Source: Maea johnstoni | Taxonomy: Eukaryota; Annelida; Polychaeta; Spionida; Magelonidae | DNA length: 64,000 nucleotides | NCBI GenBank assembly: GCA_963942565.1 | Contig: OZ012691.1 | Span: 16,481,468 to 16,545,467 of the forward strand | Reading direction: 5' to 3' | Part shown: positions 45,638 through 64,000 of the stretch, piece by piece | Layout: each line of letters begins with the position of its first letter | Position numbering within the stretch: the stretch's first letter is position 1 | Program-made: the position numbers and the translations under genes | The notes under the pieces: generated by a model | Databases searched by the model: none | The model's input: only the letters and a program-made list of their open reading frames with translations | What the model was told of the DNA's origin: nothing

Positions 45638-47964
45638 GGTGGCCGTAAACGTTTCGTCCTCAGGGAAGCCTGTTTTGAGATATATGTATTATGTTAATGA
45701 ACCGGGTCTTACCCTCCTTATGAAAAAAACCCCATAGCTCTACTCCAATCCTAAGTTCATAATTTGTGAAAAATTTGGATTTGACAGGTATGAATAGACA
45801 GAGAGGGCAGAGAGCATGCTGCAGTGTTATGGTCATGTGACCCCAGTTAGCTGATAAGCCCCTCCCACCTCCTTATCAAAGCTACAGGAAATGGATGTGT
45901 ATTTGGATTGGTAACTGATTAGAGATGGCATTTAAGGTCAGCCAGTCTTTTCTTTGTATGCATGTGTTGGTTAGAAAGGATGTCTGTTGGGTAAGATGGG
46001 CCACTTTAGCACCACAGACAATGATGTTTTAATCAATTCAAAAATAGTGTATTAGGGATTAGTCTTAATCAAAATGTGGCTCCGGCTGTCTGAGAAAAAC
46101 AGGAAACATCCCAGTTTTGGGGCTTCAAGTAAAAAAATGTGTGTATTTGATGGGAAAACCTGGACTTTTGGGAGGATGTTGGGTCAATCCGTCTCATACC
46201 TTCAGCTGGAACAGACACTCTATGCTCTATGGATAACTAACAATACTTTAGTATTTATCAACTTGGTTTCATTTTCAAACACATGTTTTTCTCAAACAAT
46301 AATACAGCAATCATGATATAGTTACCCAAAGTACAATTACACCCATGTAATTCAGCTATTAACTAATTAAAGCCTGGATTGTATTTTTCACAACAATTGT
46401 TGTCAATTCAGTTGGAGACAAAAAGGAGATTGAAATTGCAGGTGAATAATTGGGTTTATTGATTGATTTTCACTGTGGCCTGACTGGCCTCAGCTCTGAG
46501 GAAATAGATACAGGTATGTGGGGTGTCATAATCCCCTCAGGACTCCCCATTCTAGAACAATGAGCGTGGTGTCACTCATAATCCCCTCAAGGATTATGGG
46601 AGTCAGGAACCAATGTCTAAAAATAAGATTTGCTATAGGTAATATGAAGATCACTTCCTCTAAGCGTTTCAAGCAGTGTAGTAGTTAATGTGGACAGTCT
46701 ACTCATATGGGATTCACTAGACAAAGGAATTCTGTGTCAGACCTCAGGGAAAGTTGCCATTTCTGCTGCAAAATATGTATGGATTACTCATTCTGGATTA
46801 TGTAACTTGGATCACTGGAGTGGAGATACAGCAATAGAGGTTTGTGAAATTATCTTTCTTTCAAGGCCCAGAGTCTAAAAGCCACCTTGTCAGAAAGCTA
46901 TGCTTTGGAAGTTTGGATAGCTTCAGAATTGGCCCTGCAACATGTTTGTCTTAGATAAATGAAGCTAAAAAACCCATATAGAGCATTACAAGCTTTTATT
47001 TGCCAAATCAATATACTTGCAGTCAAAGATTCTGCCAGCATAACACACTAGATAGCAGAAAATTGATTTTGATGGCAAAGTTCTTTGAATTATTAAGAAT
47101 TCAAGAGCTATAATACATATACATTAGCATGCAAACAAGATGCTAGTCTACTAAGTAGGCGGGGCTTGGGTGATGTCATATGCCCATATATGGAATCCAG
47201 TTGACAGGGATGTTAGGCAGGTTGCAGAAATGTACTCATTTATACTTTTTTTTGAGGTAATTGAGAAGAAAAAATGTTGACAGTTGTGAAATACAATGGA
47301 AGGTTACTTTATCTTTCCACTTGGACAAAAATAAATACATTAAAGTAGTAGCAAAAAGTTGCACAGTAACTTTAACTGTGAAATACACAAAACTGCCATT
47401 TTCTCAGCTTAGTTTTCTATAGTTTTACTCTCACGGCTGACGTGAATTTAGACACAAATCTTAATCAATTAGCTTCAAACTTTGTATATAGATTCTAAAT
47501 CATGTTCTCTACAAATCTAGACGGGGATATTGCAATATCTTATCTGGTTAATTTTTTATAGTGAGTCAAAAATCAAGAAACCAAAAAAGCATTTTTTTCC
47601 TAAAATGTTGTTAGATAAATGGCCATAAAAAAAGTTAGGGGCCATATTTTACAAAACCCTTGTCTAGTTTTGAAGAGACAAAGGTTTTTTTCATTGTTTT
47701 AAAAAATCAGGTTATTATCTTAGATCCTGCTCTTAGATTTGCGTCAGCCGTGACATATGTACTGAAAATTGATAAGTCGAAGTTTTGACCCCAATTTCTT
47801 CAAAATAATTGGAGCACATACAACCTATCCATATCCTATGTATTCCTTAGAATCTCAGCTTTCTAAAAATATATAGTTTGCTAGGGGTTTAGTGAACAAA
47901 TAATGAGAAATCAGCCATTATTTGAGGGAAAGTCTGCTCTCCACCGGAAACGTTTACAGCCACC
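45638..47964. mobile_element. 2.33-kb TIR element, TTAA (or TA) target
   Basis: Ends GGTGGCCGTAAACGTTTC and the inverse GAAACGTTTACAGCCACC, flanked by TTAA at 45634-45637 and 47965-47968. The empty site is in unit 1 (GATATACTAAGTG near 18622). No frame longer than about 80 codons, so non-autonomous. A second inverted pair (CACGGCTGACG near 47433, CGTCAGCCGTG near 47742) hints at a nested element. Confidence 0.8.
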
Positions 47965-50301
47965 TTAACTAAGTTTAGGTACTGAGCACACTGTTAGGGT
48001 ACTGGGCAACTCAATACACAGGTTATTTTTTAACGCTGAACGTCTGAATTCTGAGTTATCAGGAGGCAATGGCACTGCAAAGGTTACAACTCATACTCCT
48101 TGAACAATGATTAACTTATCAATAAGTATGTTTATTGATTTGAAGTGGCACATCCTAGATAACATATCTGCATGTTTTTTGTTTGTTTTTGTTTTTTAGT
48201 AAAATGTGAAGACATGGACTCGAAAACCAGTCTGTAACCTATATCATTCGGCCATTCATGTGTCTGGTACAGTCTATGGTCCTACCTACACAGGGGACCT
48301 GTGTGACATGACTTCTGGACCCGTCGGGGGTTGATATATGTCGAATTCCAAAACACTGCCTTCAGAGATGTATCATTATTCACTCTCAGCTTAGATACTA
48401 GTATTAGATAATGGGTCGAGCTCGAATAAATCTGCCAAACCAGACAGCTTGGTCGTTTTACAAGGAAAGCTCGTGTGCCATATCAGTCCAGCGTGTTTGA
48501 GCGGTGATGCGACACAAATGTGCAATAACTTTCACACCACATTCTTCCGATAGATTGTGATAAGTTCCTATTTTATGATGAAAGTACAGCTACTTGTGTA
48601 GCCATAAGGGTGTTAGTAGACACGATTTAAAGATCAATCATTCTCACACTTTAATCCCTTTCGGACGAAAAGGTGAGTGTCTTTCATAGAGACCTCTCGG
48701 GATAGCTCGGCTTTGCCTCGTAAAATCTAGGGTATATCACACACACCATAGCTTTCTCGGGGTCTATCTATAACATGTTCCATTTTAGTTGTCTTTAATT
48801 TAGAAACTATATTACTTCAATGATAAATAATAAACAGTGTTTGTGTGATTAGATTAATAATTATTGTGACTATAAAATAAGAATGCCAATATATTATAAG
48901 CGAATTAATGTTGTTTTCCTGCAAAGACTGAAATAAAGCAAAACATATTTAACGGGTGTCTGGTCTTAATAAATCAAGGTTTCCAGTATAACCCATGTTT
49001 GTACCAAACTAGGTGGCAGTATAGTATTTCACTGAGATCAAATATGCAGATAAAAGCAATGAATACTATTATCACCATCTTGTTTATTTTATGGCAGTCG
49101 AAGTTATTTTTAATTCTTTGTGATGAATGTTTGAAATATTGATTTGAACTATCTTAGAATAGAAACCTCTCTTTTATAATGACTGACACATAATTACACC
49201 TTAATAGTCCTTACTAGTTGTAAATGCACCGTGATCATAAATACAGAGTAACACAATGTATGTCTCTATGAATTTTATTGACCACCTCAGCTAAGTTACA
49301 ACATTTTACCATACAAAACATAATCTTCACAAATATATCAATATGAATGATTTACATAACTCATATCAGAGATAAGCATACACCAATAGAGTCAATCACA
49401 TTAAATTAACACAGTCTAAATCAACACACACATGCATTTCTGTTTCCATTGCAATACAATACAATACAATACAACAAGTTACATGTAGCAGCCACCAGTT
49501 ATCATGATAAGAGATCACCCCATCTAGTAACAACATTTTATATGAGTAATCAAACTCGTAAAAATATTATTATTATATCATGTTCTGATGCCATCTTCAA
49601 TTAAACTTTATGATGTTAAACTTCAAAAACATACAATTGGTTAGCAAACAAATAACCTGATATGCACATATTGATATCCTGGATTTTTCCCTTTTTTATT
49701 TTTTTTAGCCTTTTATGAAATCAATGTTACAGATCAATATTACAAAATCGTCTCATATTCCTTTCACATATCACATATCATATTTTATAAATTATAGTGT
49801 TTATTTGTTGTTTATGAACAGTTGTTCGTTGGATCTATGTACACCTCTCTCCAAGTATCGTGGAAGTAGTCTGCTTTACCTTCAATGTTCGTAATGTATC
49901 TTCCAGTTGCATTTGCTTAAATAAAACTGTTTTAACATACCAGATATCATTTTATCTATCAATTTGTCTATTGTTATGGATAACCTGGTTGGTTATTTAG
50001 GTTTCTCTCTATTTGACTTTGAAGGTAAGTTACATATCAATACGTATGATGAGGGATCTCCAAAGCTTATAAGTATCTTGAAAAAACACTTGTTAGGTAT
50101 ATACATGTTAGGTCAAAATAATGGTGCGCAGTTAAATGAACAATCCAAACATGCATAAAGTACGCACTAAATAAACTGCCGCAATGTCAACACGCTGTGC
50201 AGTAATCCAAGCAGGCTTTACACATACAATTCCCTGTACATCACTTTGCATTAACATGTAACACATTCAGCTTAGAACCAGTTGCACGATAACCCACCAA
50301 T

Positions 50302-51579
50302 TCATTCATTCAGGAAGGTGTGCCTTTTGGTAACACATTGTAAATATTCAGCTGCAACGTTTATGCACCTTGCAAGATAAGGCACGTTGAATCCAAGTGC
50401 ATTTACAGCAGAGCAGTAGATCATCAGCCTCCAAGAAAGCCTTTCCATCACTGCATAGTCAAACAGCTTACGAAAGACTATTGGGTCAACAGCCCTATAC
50501 ACAAATTCATCATGACTTTGGACCTTATCAAGCTCTTTCACTAGGCATTGACGGTAGAACTCTGAAAGTGATGACATTGCTTCAAAAGCCCCTTTTACAG
50601 GTAAGGAGAATATGAGAAACTCTGCAACATCCACTTGAGGAACATGAACGGCAGCTAGCTCCCAATCATATAGACAGAGAGACCTGCTTCCTGTATCGTG
50701 GCCAAGACGAAGACAGGCGTTCCTCGGGTTAAAGTCATGGTGGATAAGAGTCTTAGGAGATGCATTAAACTCCTTTACAATAATGTCAATATTCTCGGCA
50801 ATTCTATGGATAACCTTCACTACATAGCTGGAACACATGTCTGGGTAAAGTTTGTTATTATTAGTAGAACCAACCTTCATATATTTTGACGAACTATGGA
50901 AAACTTCAACCCCATCAGCCAGATATTCTTTAAGATTATATGGAAGCAATTCAAGGTTTCCTAAGAACTTGGCATGTACAGTGGCAATATCCTTCAATGC
51001 ACATTGAATGTCCATTTGGCTCCAAGTTTGCTTATCAAATCCCTCCCCTCCTTCAATACATTCAATATGGGAACACATTGCAGAATCAAATCTATCCATG
51101 ACAAAAAATGAAATATTCCTTTCCCAATCCAATTCAACATAGTAGACAGTTGGCATAATGGCTTGTAGAACAGGATCGTGCATTGCAGCTTTAGCCAACA
51201 AAACATCACGTAGTTCAGACTTGTTGACGTACTGCAAAAGCAGTAGCAACCTCCTTTGCTTCTTGAAGAGATAATTTAGATATGGCCCCTACCATAGCTG
51301 AAATAGTAATCTCTCCTGATGCCTTTATACGAAGCATGACCTTTTTGGTAATGGTTTTTCTTCCATCTGCACAATCTGCAAGCAGATGTATATCAAATCC
51401 AAGATTGCCTGCATTGATCCCTTCTTGACCTTTGGAACGGAAATCCGATTGATAATAGACGTACCGATGTCCATGTCCACAGGATGCCAGCTCAGGAGTT
51501 TCAGTCCCATTGTGTTTGCAATTTTGGAAAACAAGTGGTCATCTAGATGCAACATTCTGAGGCTATCGGCTGTATTCAT
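50302..51579 (-). pseudogene. APH/choline-kinase-like copy 3, frameshifted
   Basis: The span from MNTADSL to the stop is 1278 bases, identical to the intact copies, because a one-base loss near 51432 (CCAAAGG against CCAAATGA) is offset by a one-base gain near 51237 (GCTTTTGCAG against GCTTTACAG). The roughly 65 codons between are out of frame and hit a stop near 51325. The C-lobe (50302-51249) is open and keeps HHDFNPRN and LCLYDWEL. Inactivation therefore looks recent. A protein made from the C-terminal part alone would lack the ATP-site Lys. Confidence 0.85.
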
Positions 51580-51698
51580 TGTTCTGCCAATGAGATAAAA
51601 TGGATACAATAAATCTAATGAAGCACTGAATTGTCTGTATGTACGTATGGCTGTATGCATGAACATACAACATGCATGCATACATACATACACTGTAC

Positions 51699-51711
<13 letters not shown>

Positions 51712-51780
<69 letters not shown>
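51712..51780. repeat. (TA)n microsatellite preceded by (CATA)n
   Basis: Upstream of pseudogene copy 3. Target of the TA-inserting element that follows. Confidence 0.95.
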
Positions 51781-51782
<2 letters not shown>

Positions 51783-52459
51783 TGTAAAGTTCGAAATATT
51801 GGCGTGCTTAAATTTAGCGAATAGATCCATTTTTCCATATTAGCGAATCGTAATATTAGCGTGTGAACCATCTCGAAAAGCGCCATCCGCCGACAGATAT
51901 TCAAACTAGACCTGGTTTGATAAACGGCAAATTCACCCCTTAAATGGGCAAACCAAACATCTGCCCCGTTCTCAAAGCTAGGGGCTAGAACATAATGCAC
52001 ACACTAGATACATGTATTACATTCTAAATTAGGGATAGAAGAGACTTGCCGGGGTAAATTGTAATTGATACAGACGAGTGCCTGCTTGTTGACTTCACTC
52101 ATCAAGACCCAAGATTAACTCAATCGCTGCCATACATACAAGTATCGTAATACTTACCATGATGGTCCTGGTATGAATGAAAGAACTGTTAGCTTTGTTA
52201 TACGGCTAGCTTCGCCGTCCATCTTACACAGCTCTGTTCATTTCATAGGGCAAGGCATGATGGCGCGACCAAACGACCTCTTCACTTCCCAGGTGAATTC
52301 AACACTCGGCTTACTCAGTGTCAGTATCAATTTCAACCCACCCTCCCAATCCCATGTAATCACCTAATTATAATGTAATTTAATATGAGTAGATATGCCA
52401 CCGTGTAATACTCGTATGCCCTCCTGGGGCAAATTTCTGACACGGCAAAATTTCCAGAT

Positions 52460-52619
<160 letters not shown>

Positions 52620-52696
52620 GACCTTTTACCCTAAATGGTCTCTATAACGGCCTGAGGATTGCACATGCATGAGACCCAGGGTTGTGAACTTGCTCC

Positions 52697-52699
<3 letters not shown>

Positions 52700-52750
<51 letters not shown>
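52700..52750. repeat. (TA)n microsatellite
   Basis: About 25 TA units within the TIR element. Confidence 0.97.
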
Positions 52751-52753
<3 letters not shown>

Positions 52754-52953
52754 GTAAAGGTATTCGGTTTAGAGTCTTGTATCCACCGAAGTGCTCACAC
52801 GACCTTCCTCCCCTAGCAGGCACTGTACACACGGAAACTATTTCAATCCCCCAGGGGATATTCCAGAGCAACTGGCAGCATATAGCGCACACACTCTAAG
52901 CACTGCCTTATTTATGCTAGGTACCCATTATACAGCTGGGTAGACTGAAGCAA

Positions 52954-53216
<263 letters not shown>

Positions 53217-53425
53217 GAAACGCGCCTGGAGGCCTGTGCACAATTTCGGCCGTTTTTTTAAAGCTAAATACAGATATGTTGGACTACAAGGCGACGGGGA
53301 CATTACGTTACATAGGAAAATCGTTGAAAAATGGAACAAATATGAACGGATCATAAAATAAGCGAATCTGACCCACTCGTTAAAGCCGCCAATAATAGTT
53401 CCATGTTAATATTTCGAACTTTACA

Positions 53426-53541
<116 letters not shown>

Positions 53542-53544
53542 GAA

Positions 53545-53725
53545 AATTCCAATCATATATCCACTTATTGTGTATGGGTTACCTGACTGATCCGAAACCT
53601 TTAAAGCAGGGCAGGATAAGGTGTAGTGTAGTGTCTGTTAACCTAGCTTAATATGTCAGTTACATACTTGAGTTGACCTTATTAACGTATAAATGTTGAT
53701 AAACCGCATTTGACCTAGTCTGATT
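53545..53725. repeat. Duplicated upstream block of unit 3
   Basis: GGTTACCTGACTGATCCGAA and CATACTTGAGTTGACCTT match 24930-25050 upstream of the kinase relic. It marks the far end of the array. Confidence 0.8.
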
Positions 53726-53894
53726 GGTTGTTTATTAATAGGTACAAAGTCTGCGCTGTGGTCCGTTTGATTACATTTCTTCCTCAAACATTTACTTTTT
53801 TTTTTTTTTATAACTTGGTTATTTGATTTGTATTTTAAGAAGATACTCAAGTGAAAATGTGTTGTTTTACTCTTTATATTAAGAGCATAGATGG

Positions 53895-54160
53895 ATGCAC
53901 ACACACTCAAACCTAGAGGTTACGATGCCTGGCTCCCAATGGTGAGTTTGCAGGTTCGAGTCTCCACTGGATCCCCACAAGCGGGTTGGCCTGGTCGCTA
54001 TAAAAATGTGAAATGTTGTGGAGGGCTGTCTATGGTCTTTCTGCAACTGAAAAAAACCTTGGAACTATTTGTGGAACGTAAGGGAATTTGTTCCCGGGTC
54101 TGGATTTCTATCTATTTGTGATATGACCTAAGCTGTTGAAAGCGATGTAAAAAACTATCC
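53895..54160 (+). mobile_element. tRNA-derived SINE, copy 2
   Basis: ATGCCTGGCTCCCAATGG, B box GCAGGTTCGAGTCTCC, GTTGGCCTGGTCGCTA, tail ATGACCTAAGCTGTTGAAAG. It ends about 17 bases beyond the stop codon of the AbfB-PAN gene, in the opposite orientation. Confidence 0.8.
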
Positions 54161-54176
54161 CTTCGATAGTTGTGCC

Positions 54177-60242
<6,066 letters not shown>

Positions 60243-60280
60243 CCCTCTTCCTCGCGATAATTGCCAATCTGCGTTCTATT

Positions 60281-60675
60281 CCAACATGCAATTGACCATA
60301 CGTGATCACGCTATCCCTTGTTTAAGTAAATAGCATGTCATATATGGCTCTCGCCAGACGTACATAAATGTGATGTTTGAGTATTATACGACACCACTTA
60401 CACGTCCAATTCCAACATACAATGCAATTGACCATACGTGATCACTCTATCCCTTGTTTGAATAACTTGCATTTCATATATGGCTCTCGCCAGACAGACT
60501 AACATAAATAGGGGTATTTGAGTATCATCGACACAAATGAAATGTCATATTCAAACATGCAATTGATCATACATGATCACTCTATCGCTTCTTTAAATAA
60601 CTTGCATTTCATATATGGCTCTCGCCAGAAGAATATGAAAAGTGATGTTTGAGTATCATCAACACAAATAACACA
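60281..60675 (-). promoter_or_regulatory. Three tandem promoter-proximal repeats of about 135 bp
   Basis: Directly upstream of the AbfB-PAN start codon (60242). Each repeat carries, in order on the plus strand, AACATGCAATTGACCATA-like, GATCACTCTATCCCTTGTTT-like and the near-invariant TCATATATGGCTCTCGCCAG at 60338, 60474 and 60609. On the gene's strand the last motif reads CTGGCGAGAGCCATATATGA, which contains a TATA-like TATATGA about 95 bases before the ATG in the nearest copy. Probably a duplicated core promoter or enhancer. Confidence 0.6.
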
Positions 60676-60679
60676 GTGG

Positions 60680-63600
60680 ATTTGCTTTATAGTAGGATGT
60701 TAGTCAGAACGTCGATTAGACGTGCATGGTGATGACCATAGTGGCAGGGGGAAGGGGGGAACACATCCATAATGGAGGGAGCTCTTTTTCATAATGGAGG
60801 GGTGCTCTGTAAACGTGTATAAAAATGGCGTGTTTCTCCTTATGGTATGCTCAAACGGTCTTTTGAGACGAATTTGAATTTGTTTTTTTTTATCGTCATT
60901 TTTCTGCCATTTTAGGATATACTCATGACTAGCAAGTTGTTTATTGTTGAGGAAACTGGTGTTTCGCAAGTTATATATTGTTGAATATCTCACATGCCGT
61001 GCTCGGGATTCGAAGCAGGGCAGTGTTGAGAGACAGAGAGCAGTCAGTGGCAACGCAGGCACCTGTTTGACTTAAGAAGAGATTTTGCAAAATTGTAAAG
61101 AAGATAAGGCATATAAATAGAAATGCATAGATTTCATAGATCGCGCGTATCATGTGACAAGGCCTTCTCAACTTCTCGAGTACTGAATGGCCCTTAGATA
61201 TGTGGATTCATGTTTTAAAAGAAAGAAATGCTTCCCAATATCCAATTCTATAGCTAGGTTGGGTAAAAGTTTAAGCCATGTGGCGTTTGGGCCTGCATCA
61301 AACCATGTATCCATCCAGAGTCTTCAAACGGTTGGATATCCCTGCGAAATTTATCATAAATTGGAAAAACATATGAAAAGGGGTTTTAAGTCAGTTTCGA
61401 TCAACATTTCTTCATCAAATATCTCTGAAAATTGGTTTCATTAAAGTGATATAACTAAATTAGTCAGGCGGTTTTGAGCGATACAGGCATATATGTATTA
61501 ATGATTATTGCGGAATTAGTGCACGAAAGCATTCTATTTCTATCACTTATAATTAAGTGTTATAGAACAATTCTCGGAGTCCATTGAAATGGTCCCTAGT
61601 ATATTACTAGTATGCTTATTAAAACAATATTTTAGGAATGGGGATCCCCATGCTCGTTTATCATGCATGAGCGTATTTATTTCACAAAAAAGTCTCAAAT
61701 TTGGACCTAAACGAATTACAATACATCACAGAATTACACCCTCATTTTCAATCGAATGTACGAATTATCTCAAAATAGATTTTCAGTGTAGATTCCACAA
61801 GCTTTTTTCTTTATCATATATTTCAACTCGGAAGTGCGTGTAATTCAGAACATAACCAGTCTTGTCATCCAGCCGAAATTCAATGCCCAGCTTATTTAAA
61901 TACTGAGGATTAGACATGGATTGTCACTTGTCATAAAACGTACAAGTAAATGTTACCATGAATGTTATTACACAATTTGAATAGGTTCTCATGATCAGTT
62001 GGCCGCGCAGGGAATTTGTAGCGTGTCCGTAAGGCTTTAAGGCCTCCTATTGGTTTTCGGACGAAATCGACCAGCTGTTATTACATACCTCCGAATATAT
62101 TCAATAGATGGCGCCACGTAATCGCAACATAGAACTAGATGTAGCACTTTAAAATGACTCAATTAATAAATACAAATGATAGAAGGTTGTTAATGAAAGT
62201 TGACAAATTTATTCACTTTCGCATGAAAGAGTACATATCTCTTCCAGATGTCGCAAGTGAAGATATTGATACTGCTGATTGAATTACTGTCAGCTGTATA
62301 CCTAGTTATGACAGCATTCCATGTATAATACTGACACACATATCGTTATGTGTGTATACTGCATATGTATATTTTTGTAACTCTGACAACATTGTTCATG
62401 GTTATATTTCTTCTATTGATATTTTTTTAATTTCCTCTATGTGCCGCAGAAGGCGGTTAGAATGTATTGGGATGGTTTCAGTGGATGTGAAAGATACGAT
62501 ACATGGCAGTTTCTAGAAGAGAACTGACCAGTGGAGCCTTGTACGAATTACATATTTTATTTTGCAATTGAAAAGGTTGACTTCCATGGTCCGCTTTTGC
62601 GAAAAACTATTTTTTGGAAACTTTTATGAGATGCTGGATTATAAACGCCATATAGAAAGAGTATATAGTAAAATGATATTATCAATTATAGCTAATGTGA
62701 GGGGTAAACTACTGTAAAGCATGAATAGTATTTTCAAACGGAGTTCCTATCCACATATATAGAGTGAGGATCGTCACATTTTACAAATGCGTACACAGAG
62801 ACGAGATTATTACGGAGGAAAACGTATCACATTTCGTCAAATTTTCATCCATTCAAATATCAAAACCATATGCTTTGGTTGTAATTTTCTATCCCTGTAT
62901 CCAGTCTCTGACAGTCCTAATAGTTTCTATGCTGGTGCAAGTGTGATAGCAGAAAATGAATAATTTTCCATATTTTTTCCACAAACAGCAGAAAAAAAGA
63001 ATTTTTTTCACCGTTTCTTACAAACATCGGATTTTCAAAAAAAGAATTCTACTGTTTATGGAAAAACAGTGGAATTTTTCTTTTAAAATTCTGTCGTTTT
63101 CCAGAAAAACAGCGGATTGCTTTTCTGTCGTTCACACTTTCACCATCGTATGCAAGCATGTTTCCAGAAACAGGTAAAAAAATTATGTTGTTTTCTACCA
63201 GTAACACAATACCTGAGTATTCATACCAGGAATTTGAGAACCATGAAGCTGTTGGCCTCAGCTTAGACGCAAATCAAATCGATAGCGATTCGTGGCCTCG
63301 GCGTTAAATTAACATAAAGGTGTTATATCAATAACCCCTATTATCATCAACCCGGCCGTAATACTCAGATTGAGTGAGGCTGTAAAGATGATGATGATTA
63401 TCAACCCCGACGCGAGAAGTGAAACAAACGCGCACGCCCTCTATATCATAATCAGGTAACTAGCACAGGTGAGCGCGAACCGGGTTCAAAGGTCAAACTT
63501 CGTGCAGCATTCTCTCGCGAAACGTATCAGGAAGTAGGTCGAACGTCAACAGTGGGCTAAACAGTTGAAGGTAAGATCTACTTGCAGCTTTGGTGGTATT

Positions 63601-64000
63601 GGTTTTACTATAGTATGGATTGGTTTTAGATCTGGGGAAATTAATCGTCCACCGGTGAGTGCATGACTCAAAACCTGAAAGCGGGGTACACCTGCTGAAG
63701 AAACAATACATAGAAGTGGGGTTCATTACTTCATAGACATTGCAACTTGTAACCAGAACCTCGGTACCGCGGGTTATCTTTTGTTATATCTTTAAGTCTT
63801 ACAGCCACAGGTACCGTCTTAGATGTCAGATGAAGAGAATATTCGTGGTTATATGCTGTCTTTGAGAGAATCTGTAACAGTCTTTTATCTTTTTTTTAAC
63901 GACTGGTTACGAAGGGGTACCTGTAAACAGTGACTAGGAATACAGAGATATATAGGTTAGGGAGATAGGAGACAGCTAATAATAGCTCCTACACCAGTCA
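60680..64000. other. No supported gene
   Basis: Several 60-120-codon frames without recognisable domains. 62950-63180 has scattered AAAACAGYGGA-like words. 63390-63590 is GC-richer and has a donor-like TTGAAG|GTAAGA (plus strand, 63570-63580) that might be a 5' exon, but nothing confirms it. Confidence 0.4.

Larger units (their letters stand above)
45268..50301. repeat. Kinase-array unit 3, duplicated flank with insertions
   Basis: Matches the unit 1 flank from 45280 (TTAACAGGTGATTATTGT), interrupted by two TTAA-flanked TIR elements. It then continues at 47969 (ACTAAGTTTAGGTACTG) and 48080-48190 (AACTTATCAATAAGTATG). The blocks at 48232-48800 match 25120-25759 and 34000-34300. From 49249 it follows units 1 and 2 to the pseudogene. 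Confidence 0.8.

Noticed and set aside
62248-62330. Short frame MSQVKILILLIELLSAVYLV as a signal-peptide exon
   Set aside because: Hydrophobic but only 26 codons, with no donor site before its stop.

Overview
This is eukaryotic DNA, most likely from an invertebrate animal with a repeat-rich, AT-rich genome. Genes are split by canonical GT-AG introns. Much of the window is non-LTR retrotransposons, tRNA-derived SINEs, small TIR transposons and long (TA)n arrays. I cannot name the species. The repeat families resemble those of marine invertebrates, but that is an impression.

Layout. (1) 1-5.06 kb: a nearly whole LINE on the minus strand, running off the left edge. Its ORFs encode an RNase H1-type hybrid-binding domain, a PHD finger plus coiled coil plus three CCCH fingers, and an endonuclease-reverse transcriptase. 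The ORFs are separated by in-frame stop codons followed one or two codons later by ATG. (2) 5.3-10.4 kb: a TIR element holding a 5'-truncated copy of the same LINE, then four exons of an unidentified host gene on the minus strand (7227-10361, all introns in phase 0). (3) 10.4-18.5 kb: microsatellites, a 47-bp minisatellite and a 2.1-kb AT-rich TIR element. (4) 18.5-53.7 kb: a degraded tandem array of an intronless APH/choline-kinase-like gene, all copies on the minus strand. Two copies are intact (21645-22922 and 36801-38078), one is a frameshifted pseudogene (50302-51579), and one is a short 5' relic (about 24495-24580). Flanking DNA is duplicated with each copy, and many transposons have entered single units since. 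Between units lie an old L1-like LINE, a DIRS-like fossil between inverted repeats, a long polypyrimidine tract and a 3.4-kb element with palindrome-rich ends. (5) 54.2-60.2 kb: a complete three-exon minus-strand gene for a secreted protein with a signal peptide, an AbfB-like beta-trefoil and a PAN/apple-like domain. Three roughly 135-bp tandem repeats lie just upstream of its start. (6) 60.7-64 kb: no gene that I can support.

The recognisable host genes are the kinase-like array, the AbfB-PAN gene and the four-exon acidic protein. They share a strand, but nothing suggests a common pathway. The most unusual items are the stop-restart LINE, the kinase array with its datable insertions, the triplicated promoter region and several TIR elements with unusual internal structure.
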